Positions 16,003-25,354 of a stretch of DNA of 64,000 nt are shown here, in pieces. Under the pieces are notes generated by a model that was given only the letters and a program-made list of their open reading frames with translations, was not told the DNA's origin and ran no database searches. The position numbers and the translations under genes were made by a program. The stretch's first letter is position 1; each line of letters opens with the position of its first letter. Source of the stretch: Paraglaciecola sp. T6c (GTDB taxonomy: Bacteria > Pseudomonadota > Gammaproteobacteria > Enterobacterales > Alteromonadaceae); the NCBI RefSeq assembly GCF_000014225.1, contig NC_008228.1, positions 372,001 to 436,000 on the forward strand, written 5' to 3'.

Positions 16003-17298
16003 TTACAGTAACCAATGCAAGGCGATGGCGGCTGTCCATGAAAAGTCTTTACCGCCACAACCTTCGCCTGTTTCAGGGTTGAAGTATTCGTAATAGCCTG
16101 ACAAGTCAACGAGGGCACGGCAGTCATTGCGTAATTTATCTGCGGTTTGTTGGTAACCTTCAGCTTCAAAGCCCAGAGCGATCATCCAGTTAATGTGTAA
16201 CCAGATAGGCCCGCGCCAGTAACGCTGAGGTTCGTAGCGGCTTTCTTCGGGGTGAGTTGACGCCATACAATACTGGCTGGTTTCGTTCCATTGTTTGGCT
16301 TTGCTGTTCAAAATGTCTTTTTGCTTGGCATCAGCCAAACCTGCAAACACGGTTAACATCCCGGCAGAGGTACGCACTTTACATAGGGTGTCAGTGAGTA
16401 CGTTTCGGCAATAGAAGTATTCTGCTTCAGGACACCACAGGGTATTAATGGCACTTTCAGTGAGGGCAATACGTTGAGCGATAACGTCTAAGCGCTCGTC
16501 TTTAATACCTAAGGTTTCACCCAAAGCGAGTATATCTTTACTGCCTCTGTGCAATATCGAAATGATACCGATGTCGTTCACTTTATAGGGGCACTCATTG
16601 AAGATCACTTTGCTGTCGAATTTGTGCTTTTTAAAGAAGTCGACCAAGAACAAGAAGCGGTCATATTCGCTTTTATGGGGGCGCTGGGCTGAGTTGACAT
16701 GACCTAAGTCGCGGCGCTCGTAGGCCCAATCTACGCAAGGTACATCGTGCAAGGCTTCATCCCATGCTGGGCTGTTGTCCATGCCTGATTCCCACGGGTG
16801 GTAGCTTACCACTAAGCCAGTATTTAGCGGGTCACGCTCGTTATACCACCATAAGTGATAGTCCACTAAGCTCGAAAACAGTGACTCAACTTTACTCAAA
16901 GCAAAGGCTTTATCGTCCGCCGTATCTAACATGTCTTTCATGACAGTGGCCACCACCGGCGGCTGGGAAATAGAAGTACTTTTCACGCGTTTGTCAGAGC
17001 CCCAAATGTCTGGACCAGGAAAGTACGTGGTGGAGTCTTGATGAAATAGTATGTGCGGCACCATGCCGTTATCCCACTGGCCGTCGAACAAAACTTCGAT
17101 TTCTTGCCAAGCACGTGGTTCGTCGAAATGCTTCCAACCTAATGCAGTAATAGCGGAGTCCCAGTTCCATTGAAAAGGGTATAGACCGTGTGTTGGTACG
17201 GTGTAGCCACCTAAGTCATTGGCAACTAGCGTCTCTTGGGCTTTCTTAATTAATGCTGCAGTCTCTAAAGAATGTACTTTATTAACGTTGGTAGTCAT
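16003..17298 (-). CDS. GH63-type mannosyl-/glucosylglycerate hydrolase
   Basis: 431 residues resembling bacterial mannosylglycerate hydrolase (MgH) and mycobacterial glucosylglycerate hydrolase (GgH) along the length: LYPFQWNWDSA, GQWDNGMVPHI, TSISQPPV, HPWESGMDNSPAWDEA, RPHKSEYDRFLFLV, YWRGPIW, EYFNPETGE and FSWTAA. The aspartate in SGMDNSP and the glutamate in FNPETGE fit the catalytic acid and base positions of the family (recalled, not verified here). There is no signal peptide, so it cleaves imported substrate to hexose and glycerate in the cytoplasm. The ATG at 17298 is chosen because the 35 residues before it resemble no family N-terminus. Trehalase-like activity is the alternative, but glycerate kinase nearby argues for glycosylglycerate. 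Confidence 0.8.
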   Translation of the reverse strand: MTTNVNKVHSLETAALIKKAQETLVANDLGGYTVPTHGLYPFQWNWDSAITALGWKHFDEPRAWQEIEVLFDGQWDNGMVPHILFHQDSTTYFPGPDIWGSDKRVKSTSISQPPVVATVMKDMLDTADDKAFALSKVESLFSSLVDYHLWWYNERDPLNTGLVVSYHPWESGMDNSPAWDEALHDVPCVDWAYERRDLGHVNSAQRPHKSEYDRFLFLVDFFKKHKFDSKVIFNECPYKVNDIGIISILHRGSKDILALGETLGIKDERLDVIAQRIALTESAINTLWCPEAEYFYCRNVLTDTLCKVRTSAGMLTVFAGLADAKQKDILNSKAKQWNETSQYCMASTHPEESRYEPQRYWRGPIWLHINWMIALGFEAEGYQQTADKLRNDCRALVDLSGYYEYFNPETGEGCGGKDFSWTAAIALHWLL

Positions 17299-17501
17299 AA
17301 CGGGTGCTCTTTTTGGGTTATCAGACGATAATTGAATCTTAAAGCACTCATTATGGGTTGTAAATGTTTTTTTCGTGTGTTTTAATCCGTTTTGAAGTAA
17401 CAAATTAATAACATTAAATGAACGTTCGCCACATTAATAACGAATAAGTGACGAATACACACCATTGACATTGACCATCTTAAAAAGAGTTGGAGAACAC
17501 C
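17299..17501. promoter_or_regulatory. divergent promoter region, hydrolase operon / TonB receptor
   Basis: The A+T-rich spacer between two divergent transcripts contains two direct copies of ATTAATAAC (17404-17412 and 17433-17441) 29 bp apart, and TTGACATTGACC at 17466. These are candidate operator and promoter parts, perhaps for the ROK regulator of this locus. The TonB receptor start is set by GGAG eight bases before its ATG. Confidence 0.4.
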
Positions 17502-19949
17502 ATGAAAATGACACCTATTGCCTGTGCAGTTTCGATACTTTTTGCCACCCCATTAATGGCCCAAGAAGCAAATACGGAAACCCCTGACAATGATGAGTAT
17601 GAAAATATTATTGTTACCGGTTCTAGTGTTGCACGTACTGAAGCAGACACCCCAGCCAAAACGACCTTGATTGGTAAAGACCAAATCGCCAACACAGGGT
17701 TTTCGAGTCAAGCTGACATACTCATGAGTGTTCCCGGTATTAAAGTAGAGGGGGGCGGGGGTGAAGTCGCAACCAACGCATTCGTTCGTGGTTTACCTTC
17801 TGGTGGTCAATTTCAGTTTACTCCCCTTAATTACGACGGCATGCCGGCATTCCAATCTGGCATGACATCGTCAGCACAAGATGTTTACTACCGTCCTGAC
17901 ATCGGCATAGAAAGAGTCGAGTACGTGGGTGGTGGTGTGTCTAACTTGTTTGGCCCAGGTTCAGTGGCCGGCATTATCAACTATATTTCGCGTACGGGCA
18001 GTGACGATCCAGAAACCACAGTGCAGGTCGAAATCGCCGAAGAAGGCCGAGTTAGAACAGACTTCTATAATAGCGGCGCGTTATCCAGTGATGAAAACTT
18101 GTATTACGCGATCTCTGGTTTCTATCGTTACGATGAAGGCCCGTTAGAAACAGGCTTAGAAACCAAGGGTTACCAGCTTAGAGGTAACATTCGTAAAGAA
18201 TTCGACGATGGCCATATTACCTTCCACGGTCAAATGATTGATGACCAAGTGCAGTTTTTCCTTCCTTTACCCCTTGAAGGTGACAGCCGCGAGCGTTTAA
18301 CCGGTAATGATGGCGAAACCGTCTATGTGGCACAAACCGTTGCCGCAGCCGATTTACGTTACGACACAGCCGATGGCACCTATGAATCACCTATTCGAAA
18401 TGGTGTGCTCACAGAGGGTGGTTCATTCGGTGTTGATTTTGAGAAAGAGTTAACTGACAACTGGCGCTTAGCGGGTAAGGCAAAAGTCGCCAGCTATGAC
18501 CACCAGTTCAACCTATTCTTGGATGGCGACGGCATTGCCAACACGCCAGAGACGCAAGAAGGTTACGCGAATAACCTAGGTCGCACCGCAAACGGTGACG
18601 TTTTAAGCTCACTAGGCAGCGCTAACTATACATGGTCTGAAACCGGCAATGCGTTACCAGAAGATTACTTGTTATTCGGTAACCGCTTATTAGATCGCCA
18701 GCGCGACGGTGATTTCTTCAGTACTGAATTCAACTTAACAGGTGACATAGAGGCAGGCGGATTCGACCATACCGTGAATATCGGTACCTTCTTCATCAAC
18801 TCATCGCAGATGGATTACAACATTATCTCCAGCTATTTAGCCGATTTTAGCAATGGCGACAGCGCGCGCTTGGTTGACTTGTCTTTCACCAATGAAGCGG
18901 GTGATACAGTGCAATATTCGAAAAACGGTATTGTCGGGCCAGGCACAAGTTACACCAATAAAGATTTAACCAGTAAGCGTATGGCGTTTTACGTAACGGA
19001 CCAGATGGAAAATGACCAATGGGCACTCGACGTCGGTATGCGTGTTGAACGTGCTGAAGGGACAACTAAATCTGAAGGCAGTGAAGTGGTTGTGGTAAAT
19101 GACGACCCATCATTAGCACCGAACTTACAAGTTAACACCACAGGTAACGGGCGTTTTACTTACGGTGAAGTGGCTACAACCGAAGCGGCATTCTCGGCGG
19201 CTGTGTTGTACAAAATGGATGATCAAGACCTGAACCTATACGCGAATGCGTCAACCGGTTATTTCTTCCCGCAAATCAGAAGTATCACGTTTAACGAAAA
19301 CGGTGAGCCACAAAGCTACGAGGGCGAAGATATTACCCTGGGCGCGATTGGTTTTAAGTATTTCCCAGAAGATTTATACATAGATGCGTCATTGTTCATA
19401 GCGAACTTGGATAATCGCCGTTCAGTGGACTTCGAAAATGATGGCTCAGGCGGATTACTAGAAGTGGTGAAGCAGCAATCAACGGAAACCACAGGCGCTG
19501 AAGTGATTACTCGCTGGAATATGACAGACGAAGTGATCCTTGAAGGTAACGTGACCTATCAAGACGCTGAATTTAGCGAAGGCGGTAACGTAGGTAAGCA
19601 ACCAAGAAGACAGCCTGAGTTCTCGGGTAATCTTGCGGTTTCTTATAACAATGGCTTTGTTGATGCGCGCTTAGGTTTGAGTTACTTCGGTGATGCTTAC
19701 GCGAACGACGATAACTCAGTCGAACTGGATAGCCACACTATTGCGACCTTAAGTGCCGGTTATTCTTGGGAGCTAAATAACGATCAGCAAATTCGTGTCG
19801 GCGTCAGTGTGTGGAACTTGTTCGACACTGACGGCATTACCGAAGGCTCACCTCGTCAAGGTAACAGCCAAGTGTCGGGTGGCGAGTTCTTCGTGGGCCG
19901 CCCAGTGCTACCACGCAGAGTGAGCTTAACAGCACGATATGATTTCTAA
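17502..19949 (+). CDS. TonB-dependent outer-membrane receptor (substrate: probably glycosylglycerate)
   Basis: 815 residues. A signal peptide (MKMTPIACAVSILFATPLMAQ) is followed by a TonB-box-like ENIIVTG, a plug domain (about 45-165, with MSVPGIKVEGGGG and FVRGLP), and a 22-strand-type beta barrel ending in aromatic F (SLTARYDF). It imports a ligand across the outer membrane using TonB energy. Its place between the GH63 gene and the sodium symporter suggests it brings in the same osmolyte, although small osmolytes often pass through porins, so larger conjugates are possible. The ATG at 17502 follows GTTGGAGAACACC. Confidence 0.88.
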   Translation: MKMTPIACAVSILFATPLMAQEANTETPDNDEYENIIVTGSSVARTEADTPAKTTLIGKDQIANTGFSSQADILMSVPGIKVEGGGGEVATNAFVRGLPSGGQFQFTPLNYDGMPAFQSGMTSSAQDVYYRPDIGIERVEYVGGGVSNLFGPGSVAGIINYISRTGSDDPETTVQVEIAEEGRVRTDFYNSGALSSDENLYYAISGFYRYDEGPLETGLETKGYQLRGNIRKEFDDGHITFHGQMIDDQVQFFLPLPLEGDSRERLTGNDGETVYVAQTVAAADLRYDTADGTYESPIRNGVLTEGGSFGVDFEKELTDNWRLAGKAKVASYDHQFNLFLDGDGIANTPETQEGYANNLGRTANGDVLSSLGSANYTWSETGNALPEDYLLFGNRLLDRQRDGDFFSTEFNLTGDIEAGGFDHTVNIGTFFINSSQMDYNIISSYLADFSNGDSARLVDLSFTNEAGDTVQYSKNGIVGPGTSYTNKDLTSKRMAFYVTDQMENDQWALDVGMRVERAEGTTKSEGSEVVVVNDDPSLAPNLQVNTTGNGRFTYGEVATTEAAFSAAVLYKMDDQDLNLYANASTGYFFPQIRSITFNENGEPQSYEGEDITLGAIGFKYFPEDLYIDASLFIANLDNRRSVDFENDGSGGLLEVVKQQSTETTGAEVITRWNMTDEVILEGNVTYQDAEFSEGGNVGKQPRRQPEFSGNLAVSYNNGFVDARLGLSYFGDAYANDDNSVELDSHTIATLSAGYSWELNNDQQIRVGVSVWNLFDTDGITEGSPRQGNSQVSGGEFFVGRPVLPRRVSLTARYDF

Positions 19950-19992
19950 AGTAAGTTTGTGTGTACTGGCGCTTCCTTGCGCCATTTAGGTT

Positions 19993-20035
19993 GAATAGCT
20001 TGCTCACTGAAAGGTATCTCAGTGAGCAACTATTC
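19993..20035. terminator. long intercistronic hairpin
   Basis: GAATAG-C-TTGCTCACTGA pairs with TCAGTGAGCAA-CTATTC, a 17-bp stem with one bulge and an 8-base loop, between the receptor and symporter genes. No T-run follows, so it may act as a partial terminator or protect the 3' end of the receptor mRNA rather than stop transcription fully. Confidence 0.5.
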
Positions 20036-20101
20036 ACCGTTCTTTCAATTTAGTAGCACCAGCGGTATGGTTTACGTTCGTGCAGATATGTGAATAAAAT
20101 T

Positions 20102-21682
20102 ATGAATACTCTAGATTTTTTGGTTGTTGCATTGTATTTGGTGGCTTTGTTAGTCATGGGATTTATGTTGCGAGAACAGACAAATAAAAGTGACTATTTT
20201 CTGGGTGGGAAAAGTCTAGGTTGGAAACCCTTGGCGTTGTCGGTCATGGCCACTCAGTTATCAGCAATTAGTTTTATCTCTGCTCCCGCCTTTGTGGGAT
20301 TACGTGAAGGTGGCGGCATGCAGTGGCTGTCGTACGAATTAGGTGTGCCTTTGGCCATGATCCTTATTCTGGCGACTATTCTGCCCAAGCTTTACCGCGC
20401 TGGCATTGTCAGTATTTACGATTATTTAGAAATGCGCTTTGGTCGCTCCACTCGTGTGTTGATCAGTATCGTGTTTCAGTTTAGCCGGGCCTTTGCGACC
20501 GGTATTATGATTTACGCCGTATCGCTTATTCTGCAAGGCACCATGGGTATCGAAGCATGGCAAGCCATTCTATTAACCGGTGTCATTACCGTGCTTTATT
20601 CGCTGCAAGGCGGTATGAAAGCGGTGGTCTACGGCGATGCCATTCAAATGGTTATCATCATCTTAGGCACTGTGGCCTGTATCGGGTACGGCTTGTATTA
20701 CCTAGGTGGCGTGGATTCATTTGTTGCCAATGTTGATGCAGATCGCCTGCAAGCGGTTAAGTTTGATTCGTTCGGCTTTAGCGGCGACGGTTTTGGCTTC
20801 TGGCCAATGATATTCGGTGGTGTGGTACTTTACGCGTCATATTATGGCTGTGACCAAACCCAAGCCCAGCGTGCGTTGTCAGCAAAAGATCCTGACAACC
20901 TGCGCTATATGATTTTAGCCAATGGCGTTATTCGTTTTCCTATCACAATTTTGTATTGTTTCTCGGGTTTGATTGTGGGCACTTTAGCCATGACTGAGCC
21001 TAGCTTTATGGCTAAGATCCCGACGGATAATCCGGATTGGATGATGCCGATGTTCATTTTAAATTACTTACCTCATGGACTTATCGGCTTATTGGTTGTC
21101 GCAATATTGGCTGCCGCTATGTCATCGCTCAGCTCCGCAATTAACTCGCTGTCTGCGGTCACCATAGAAGATTACTGCCGTATAACCAATAAAGAATTGA
21201 GCCAAGGCGGCTACTTGAAATTGGCTAAATACATGGGCTTAGTGTGGGGCGCGATTACTTTGGTGCTATCTCTTTATGCTGGCAACATCGCGCCAACGAT
21301 TATTGAGGCGATTAACAAGGTCGGCTCTTTGTTCTACGGGCCAATTCTTGCCGTGTTCTTGTTAGCAGTGTTAACCAAAAGCACGTCAGGTTTACACGTT
21401 AACATTGGGCTTATTAGCGGGGTGCTATTTAACTTGCTTATCTCGATGATAGCGCCTGAAATCTTCTGGTTCTGGTGGAACTTTATCGGCTTCGTCGTCA
21501 CGATTGTGATGGCAATGATGATGAGCAAAGTCAAACCTTTTACTTACCAGCCAAGCGAAGAAGAAGCCGCAGCTGCGCCCGTGTCTCTGTCAATTTTGAC
21601 CACCAAAGACATCGTCCTGTTACTGGGTATGTTCGCTGCTATGATCGCCTTTTGTTTATATATCCCCACCGCGTTTGTTTAA
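20102..21682 (+). CDS. sodium:solute symporter (SSS family)
   Basis: About 526 residues with 13-14 hydrophobic helices, beginning FLVVALYLVALLVMGFML. It has the SSS family features: a sodium-site-like ATQLSAISFI in helix 1, the YDYLEMRFGRSTR segment and GLYYLGG. It moves a solute with Na+ across the inner membrane; sugars and organic acids are typical. Gene context points to mannosyl- or glucosylglycerate or a released sugar. The ATG at 20102 is chosen on the family N-terminus; a GTG four codons earlier is equally possible, and neither has a clear ribosome site. The glycerate kinase follows after 9 bases. Confidence 0.88.
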   Translation: MNTLDFLVVALYLVALLVMGFMLREQTNKSDYFLGGKSLGWKPLALSVMATQLSAISFISAPAFVGLREGGGMQWLSYELGVPLAMILILATILPKLYRAGIVSIYDYLEMRFGRSTRVLISIVFQFSRAFATGIMIYAVSLILQGTMGIEAWQAILLTGVITVLYSLQGGMKAVVYGDAIQMVIIILGTVACIGYGLYYLGGVDSFVANVDADRLQAVKFDSFGFSGDGFGFWPMIFGGVVLYASYYGCDQTQAQRALSAKDPDNLRYMILANGVIRFPITILYCFSGLIVGTLAMTEPSFMAKIPTDNPDWMMPMFILNYLPHGLIGLLVVAILAAAMSSLSSAINSLSAVTIEDYCRITNKELSQGGYLKLAKYMGLVWGAITLVLSLYAGNIAPTIIEAINKVGSLFYGPILAVFLLAVLTKSTSGLHVNIGLISGVLFNLLISMIAPEIFWFWWNFIGFVVTIVMAMMMSKVKPFTYQPSEEEAAAAPVSLSILTTKDIVLLLGMFAAMIAFCLYIPTAFV

Positions 21683-21691
21683 GGTTAAAGA

Positions 21692-22930
21692 ATGAAATAT
21701 CACGCTTTTCTACTCGAGTTATTCAACACCGCTGTTGCGGCCTGTAAGCCCAGTGCTTGCATGGCCGAGCAGTTAAGCAAGCTTGATACAAGCAATGGCA
21801 TTTGTGTTGTGGGGGCGGGTAAAGCTGCAGCTGAAATGGCCGCCGAAACCTATCGAGTGTTAGGTGACAAGTGCTACGGCGCGGTTGTGACCCGCTACGG
21901 ATATGAAAGTGCAGGTGACACGGGAAAAATTGAAGTGCTCACGGCAAATCATCCCACACCAGATAATAACAGCTTGGTGGCAGGTAAAGCGTTACTCGAT
22001 TTAGTGCGCGAGACACCCGCGACAACCCCGATTTTGTTTCTGATTTCTGGTGGCGGCTCGTCATTGATGTGTTTACCTGTGGATGACGTACCGTTCGCGG
22101 ATAAGCAGCAACTAAATCAGTTTTTACTGCGCAGCGGTGCCAGCATTGATGAAATAAACACAGTGCGTAAACAGCTGTCTTTGGTTAAAGGTGGCAGGCT
22201 CGCCCAAGCGGCGAAATCAAAACACGTAACCTTGATGATCTCGGACGTGGTGGGTGACAACGCGGCGGATATCGCTTCTGGCCCAACCATTTCAGACCCT
22301 TCAACCAAGGCACAAGCGGCCGCTATCTTGCAAAAATACCATTGGACACCGGTAGGCAGTATTGCCAACTACTTGGCTAAACCTGAAGTGGCGCCAAAAC
22401 ATAGCGCGCCGAGTGAGTATCATATTGTGGCCAACGCTCAGCATGCAATTGATGCCGCCATTGCGGTAGCACAGCAACAAGGTTGGCAAACCAAAGTGCT
22501 CGGGTACGAAATTCAAGGGGAAGCTCGTGACGTGGCTAAAGCTCATGCTCAGCAAGCATTAGCATGCAGAGCGAATGGCGAGCGAGTGATGTTATTTTCA
22601 GGCGGTGAGCTAACGGTTACCGTTGGCAAAGAGTATGGCGACGGTGGGCCTAATCAAGAGTATTTGATGGCATTAGCACTAGAGCTTGACGGCATTGAGG
22701 GGATATCTGCTATGGCCTGCGACACTGACGGTGTGGATGGCAGTAAGGATGTTGCAGGTGCGTACATTGATAGCTCTACCTTAAATCGTGCAGCTGCTGC
22801 GGGCGTCAGTGCTGCTGAGTTATTAGCCTCGCATAACAGCCATAAATTTTTCGGGGCCATCGACGATTTGGTTATTACCGGTCCAACGAACACCAACGTT
22901 AATGACTTTAGAGCGATTATTATCGAATAG
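21692..22930 (+). CDS. glycerate 2-kinase (MOFRL/GckA-TtuD type)
   Basis: 412 residues with the DUF4147/MOFRL architecture: VVGAGKAAAEMA near the start, NHPTPDNNS, LISGGGSSLM, a long segment ISDVVGDNAADIASGPTISD, then the C-terminal MOFRL domain with FSGGELTVTV, GDGGPNQEYLMALA and ACDTDGVDGSKDVAGA. The enzyme phosphorylates glycerate to 2-phosphoglycerate, which enters lower glycolysis. This is the expected fate of the glycerate released by the GH63 enzyme, and strengthens that assignment. It is co-transcribed with the symporter; AAGGTTAAAGA precedes the ATG. A hairpin after the stop (22963-22985) likely ends the transcript. Confidence 0.9.
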   Translation: MKYHAFLLELFNTAVAACKPSACMAEQLSKLDTSNGICVVGAGKAAAEMAAETYRVLGDKCYGAVVTRYGYESAGDTGKIEVLTANHPTPDNNSLVAGKALLDLVRETPATTPILFLISGGGSSLMCLPVDDVPFADKQQLNQFLLRSGASIDEINTVRKQLSLVKGGRLAQAAKSKHVTLMISDVVGDNAADIASGPTISDPSTKAQAAAILQKYHWTPVGSIANYLAKPEVAPKHSAPSEYHIVANAQHAIDAAIAVAQQQGWQTKVLGYEIQGEARDVAKAHAQQALACRANGERVMLFSGGELTVTVGKEYGDGGPNQEYLMALALELDGIEGISAMACDTDGVDGSKDVAGAYIDSSTLNRAAAAGVSAAELLASHNSHKFFGAIDDLVITGPTNTNVNDFRAIIIE

Positions 22931-22962
22931 CCTGAGTGTAAATTAGTTAGATGCTGACACTA

Positions 22963-22985
22963 AGCGCCCTAACTAGGGGGCTTTA
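22963..22985 (+). terminator. terminator after glycerate kinase
   Basis: AGCGCCCT-AACT-AGGGGGCT forms an eight-base stem with one mismatch, followed by TTACTTAT. It probably ends the receptor-symporter-kinase transcript. Confidence 0.5.
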
Positions 22986-23087
22986 CTTATCTTAGGCATT
23001 GAAATATAACGCTTTAAAAATAACACTGCTTGTTCTTATTTGAGCTTTCAAATAGGCTATAGCAATTTTAAGGTAGATGTATTACTT

Positions 23088-24245
23088 ATGTTCTCAATCG
23101 ACAACAGTCAATATTTGCGTTCTGGTTTTAAACTCGGAAAAGGCAGTAAGCTTTTCCAAGATATTGAGCGCGATATTATCAAAATTGTCTTTTGGGAACA
23201 GCGTGTCACCCAGAGCCAATTGGTGTCTGCCACCAAAATTCCTCAGCAAACCGTATCCCGCTTATTAAAAGGCCTGACCCAATCAAAGGTGCTGCGTCAA
23301 ACCGAAGAGATGATCCCTAATCCTAAAGGTAAACCGGGTTTTGGCATTGAGCTAAACCCTGACTATGCCTGCACCTTTGGCGTATCGATATTATTAGATG
23401 CTGTTGGTGTGGCGGTGATGGACTTTGCCGGCAATGTCATGGCCACAGAGTTCCGCGAAATGGACGACATGAGCATTGCACATGTGCTTGAGGCGACGGA
23501 ACAACTTATCGCTGAACTAAGTGCGCGCTGTAAACTCGATGAGTCGCGCGTACTAGGAATTGGGGTTGGAATTTCAGGTTTCTTTAGCTCCATGGATGGC
23601 AAAATGAACACCCACCATATGCTTGAAGAATGGTCACAAGTGGATATTGTGCAGATTATCTCAAGTCACTTTACATTGCCTACTTGGGTGGTGAATGACG
23701 GCACAGGCGCGGCCGCAGGTGAGGGTGTAGCGGGCGTGGGTCGCCAATATAAGAACTTTGTTTACTTATTTGTTTCATCAGCTTTTGGTGGCGGCGTTGT
23801 GACCAACACGGAGGTGCTGCGAGGCACCTATGGTAATGCCGGTGAGTTGGGCGATATGTTGCCATCAAAAATTTACGCTCATCCCAATTTAGAATTACTG
23901 AAGCGGATCTTGAAGAAAAATGGTGTGAAATTCAGCTCCATTTATAACTTGCATGAAGAGTTTGATCCGAACTGGCCAGGTGTAGAAGAATGGATTTTCA
24001 AGGTGCAAGATTCGTTTGATTTAGTCGCCACCTGTTGCTCTGCTTTATTGGATGCAGAAGCGATTATCATCGGCGGGCATATCCCTAAAGAGTTGGCTGA
24101 AATGGTCATTCCGCGTATCGACGTGTATGCACAATTTCGCCGAGGTGCGAAGCGCCCGATGCCTAAAATTGTGGTATCGGGCATAGAGAAGCACCCTGTT
24201 TCAATTGGTGCAGCAACCATTCCCTTGCGCGAGCTCTGCTTGTAG
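23088..24245 (+). CDS. ROK family transcriptional regulator
   Basis: 385 residues with an N-terminal winged helix-turn-helix (about 30-65, VTQSQLVSATKIPQQTVSRL) and a ROK sugar-kinase-like domain (GVGISGFFSS, VVNDGTGAAAGEG, VSSAFGGGV). The zinc-binding cysteine cluster that normally follows the GH motif in ROK proteins is absent: the stretch reads GNAGELGDMLPSKIYAHPNL. It probably represses the glycosylglycerate genes until a sugar or sugar derivative is bound, as Mlc and NagC do in their systems. The ATG at 23088 is preferred to an upstream TTG at 23040. It forms its own transcript, ended by a strong bidirectional terminator. Confidence 0.85.
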   Translation: MFSIDNSQYLRSGFKLGKGSKLFQDIERDIIKIVFWEQRVTQSQLVSATKIPQQTVSRLLKGLTQSKVLRQTEEMIPNPKGKPGFGIELNPDYACTFGVSILLDAVGVAVMDFAGNVMATEFREMDDMSIAHVLEATEQLIAELSARCKLDESRVLGIGVGISGFFSSMDGKMNTHHMLEEWSQVDIVQIISSHFTLPTWVVNDGTGAAAGEGVAGVGRQYKNFVYLFVSSAFGGGVVTNTEVLRGTYGNAGELGDMLPSKIYAHPNLELLKRILKKNGVKFSSIYNLHEEFDPNWPGVEEWIFKVQDSFDLVATCCSALLDAEAIIIGGHIPKELAEMVIPRIDVYAQFRRGAKRPMPKIVVSGIEKHPVSIGAATIPLRELCL

Positions 24246-24267
24246 CCTGAGGTCATATACGAATATC

Positions 24268-24304
24268 AAAAAAGCGTATTGAATTGTATTCAATACGCTT
24301 TTTT
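24268..24304. terminator. bidirectional rho-independent terminator
   Basis: A perfect 17-bp stem, AAAAAAGCGTATTGAAT and its complement around the loop TGT, with A-run and T-run on either side. It separates the convergent ROK and phosphodiesterase genes and can serve both strands. Confidence 0.9.
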
Positions 24305-24333
24305 GTGGGGCCATCATCACTTACTCATTTAGG

Positions 24334-25353
24334 CTAAAACTGCAGCTTCTGACCTTGCTGTGGAATAATGATGTTAAGGCCTAAGTTGTTTGCTTCATCC
24401 AGTTGTTGTTTGATGTTAGCCCTAGGGTCGACGTTTTTTGCCAAAGTATATTTGATATGGCTGATCACCACATTCAGACCCTTAAGGGGTTTTTCACCAC
24501 CTATTTTAGCGGCGAAGCTCTCGAGCTCATTCATCAGCAACTCGGGCGTTAAATGGCCAAACAATAAGTTATGGGGGCGGTCATTTTCAAACGAGGTTTC
24601 GATAATCATGCCTCGCAGCTTTTTGTGCTTTATCTGTTTAGCGAGATATGTCCAGATGGCGTCTAACTTACCTTGTTTTTCCACTATGTCTGGGCCGGTG
24701 TCACCGAAGTAAACGAATATATCGTCCCCGTGCTCAATCACAAACGCGCTGGACTCTACTGGGTGGCTCAAGCTAAAAGCAGTGACATTTAGCGCAGTGT
24801 CGGCGATTGCTGCTTTTTTGCCTGGTAGCAAGTCCACTACTTGGTATTTGCTTAGCATAGGAGGAATACCTCGGTCGCTAAAATTAGCCCAAGCTTTGCC
24901 GTTAAAGTAGGTTTCACCGATCATGGTGTTCACTGAGGGAATCGCGTAAATGCTTTTTTTGCTGTCCTCTGGAGATGCCACTAGCATGCCATTGATGTGA
25001 TCGAGATGAGCATGGCTTATTAAGTAACCTTTAACATGATGACGCAAAATGCTACCCGCTTTACCCCACTTATCATCATCCACTATGGCCAATTCGTCGA
25101 ACGCGCCATGCTCAACGCTTTGATTTATCCCATTGACCAAGGTGCCTGCATCTAATGCCACATAGTTAGGCTCGGTGACAGAGCGCAGCAAAAAGGCGCT
25201 CAAGTTTCCGTCTTGTATGCCGCCACTGTCGCCTAGCACGATAAGTTCAAACGCTGGAGAGGTGCGATCTGTTTCGGCTTGCAGGCCTGTACTGATTACA
25301 AAAAAAAGCGAAATGGTCAGTAGCCATTTCGCTTTTGTAATAATATGTCGCAT
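24334..25353 (-). CDS. class II 3',5'-cyclic-nucleotide phosphodiesterase, exported
   Basis: 339 residues with a signal peptide (WLLTISLFFVISTGLQAE) and a metallo-beta-lactamase fold of the class II cyclic phosphodiesterase family. The metal-binding motif SHAHLDHINGM lies near residue 113, followed by SLSHPVESSAFVIE, FGDTGPD, ETSFEN and NVVISHIKY. It should hydrolyse cAMP in the periplasm, as the Vibrio fischeri CpdP enzyme does. Its start is one base after the hemY stop, so it belongs to the hemCDXY transcript. Other MBL-fold hydrolases are possible, but the overall motif set is specific. Confidence 0.8.
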   Translation of the reverse strand: MRHIITKAKWLLTISLFFVISTGLQAETDRTSPAFELIVLGDSGGIQDGNLSAFLLRSVTEPNYVALDAGTLVNGINQSVEHGAFDELAIVDDDKWGKAGSILRHHVKGYLISHAHLDHINGMLVASPEDSKKSIYAIPSVNTMIGETYFNGKAWANFSDRGIPPMLSKYQVVDLLPGKKAAIADTALNVTAFSLSHPVESSAFVIEHGDDIFVYFGDTGPDIVEKQGKLDAIWTYLAKQIKHKKLRGMIIETSFENDRPHNLLFGHLTPELLMNELESFAAKIGGEKPLKGLNVVISHIKYTLAKNVDPRANIKQQLDEANNLGLNIIIPQQGQKLQF

Positions 25354-25354
25354 C

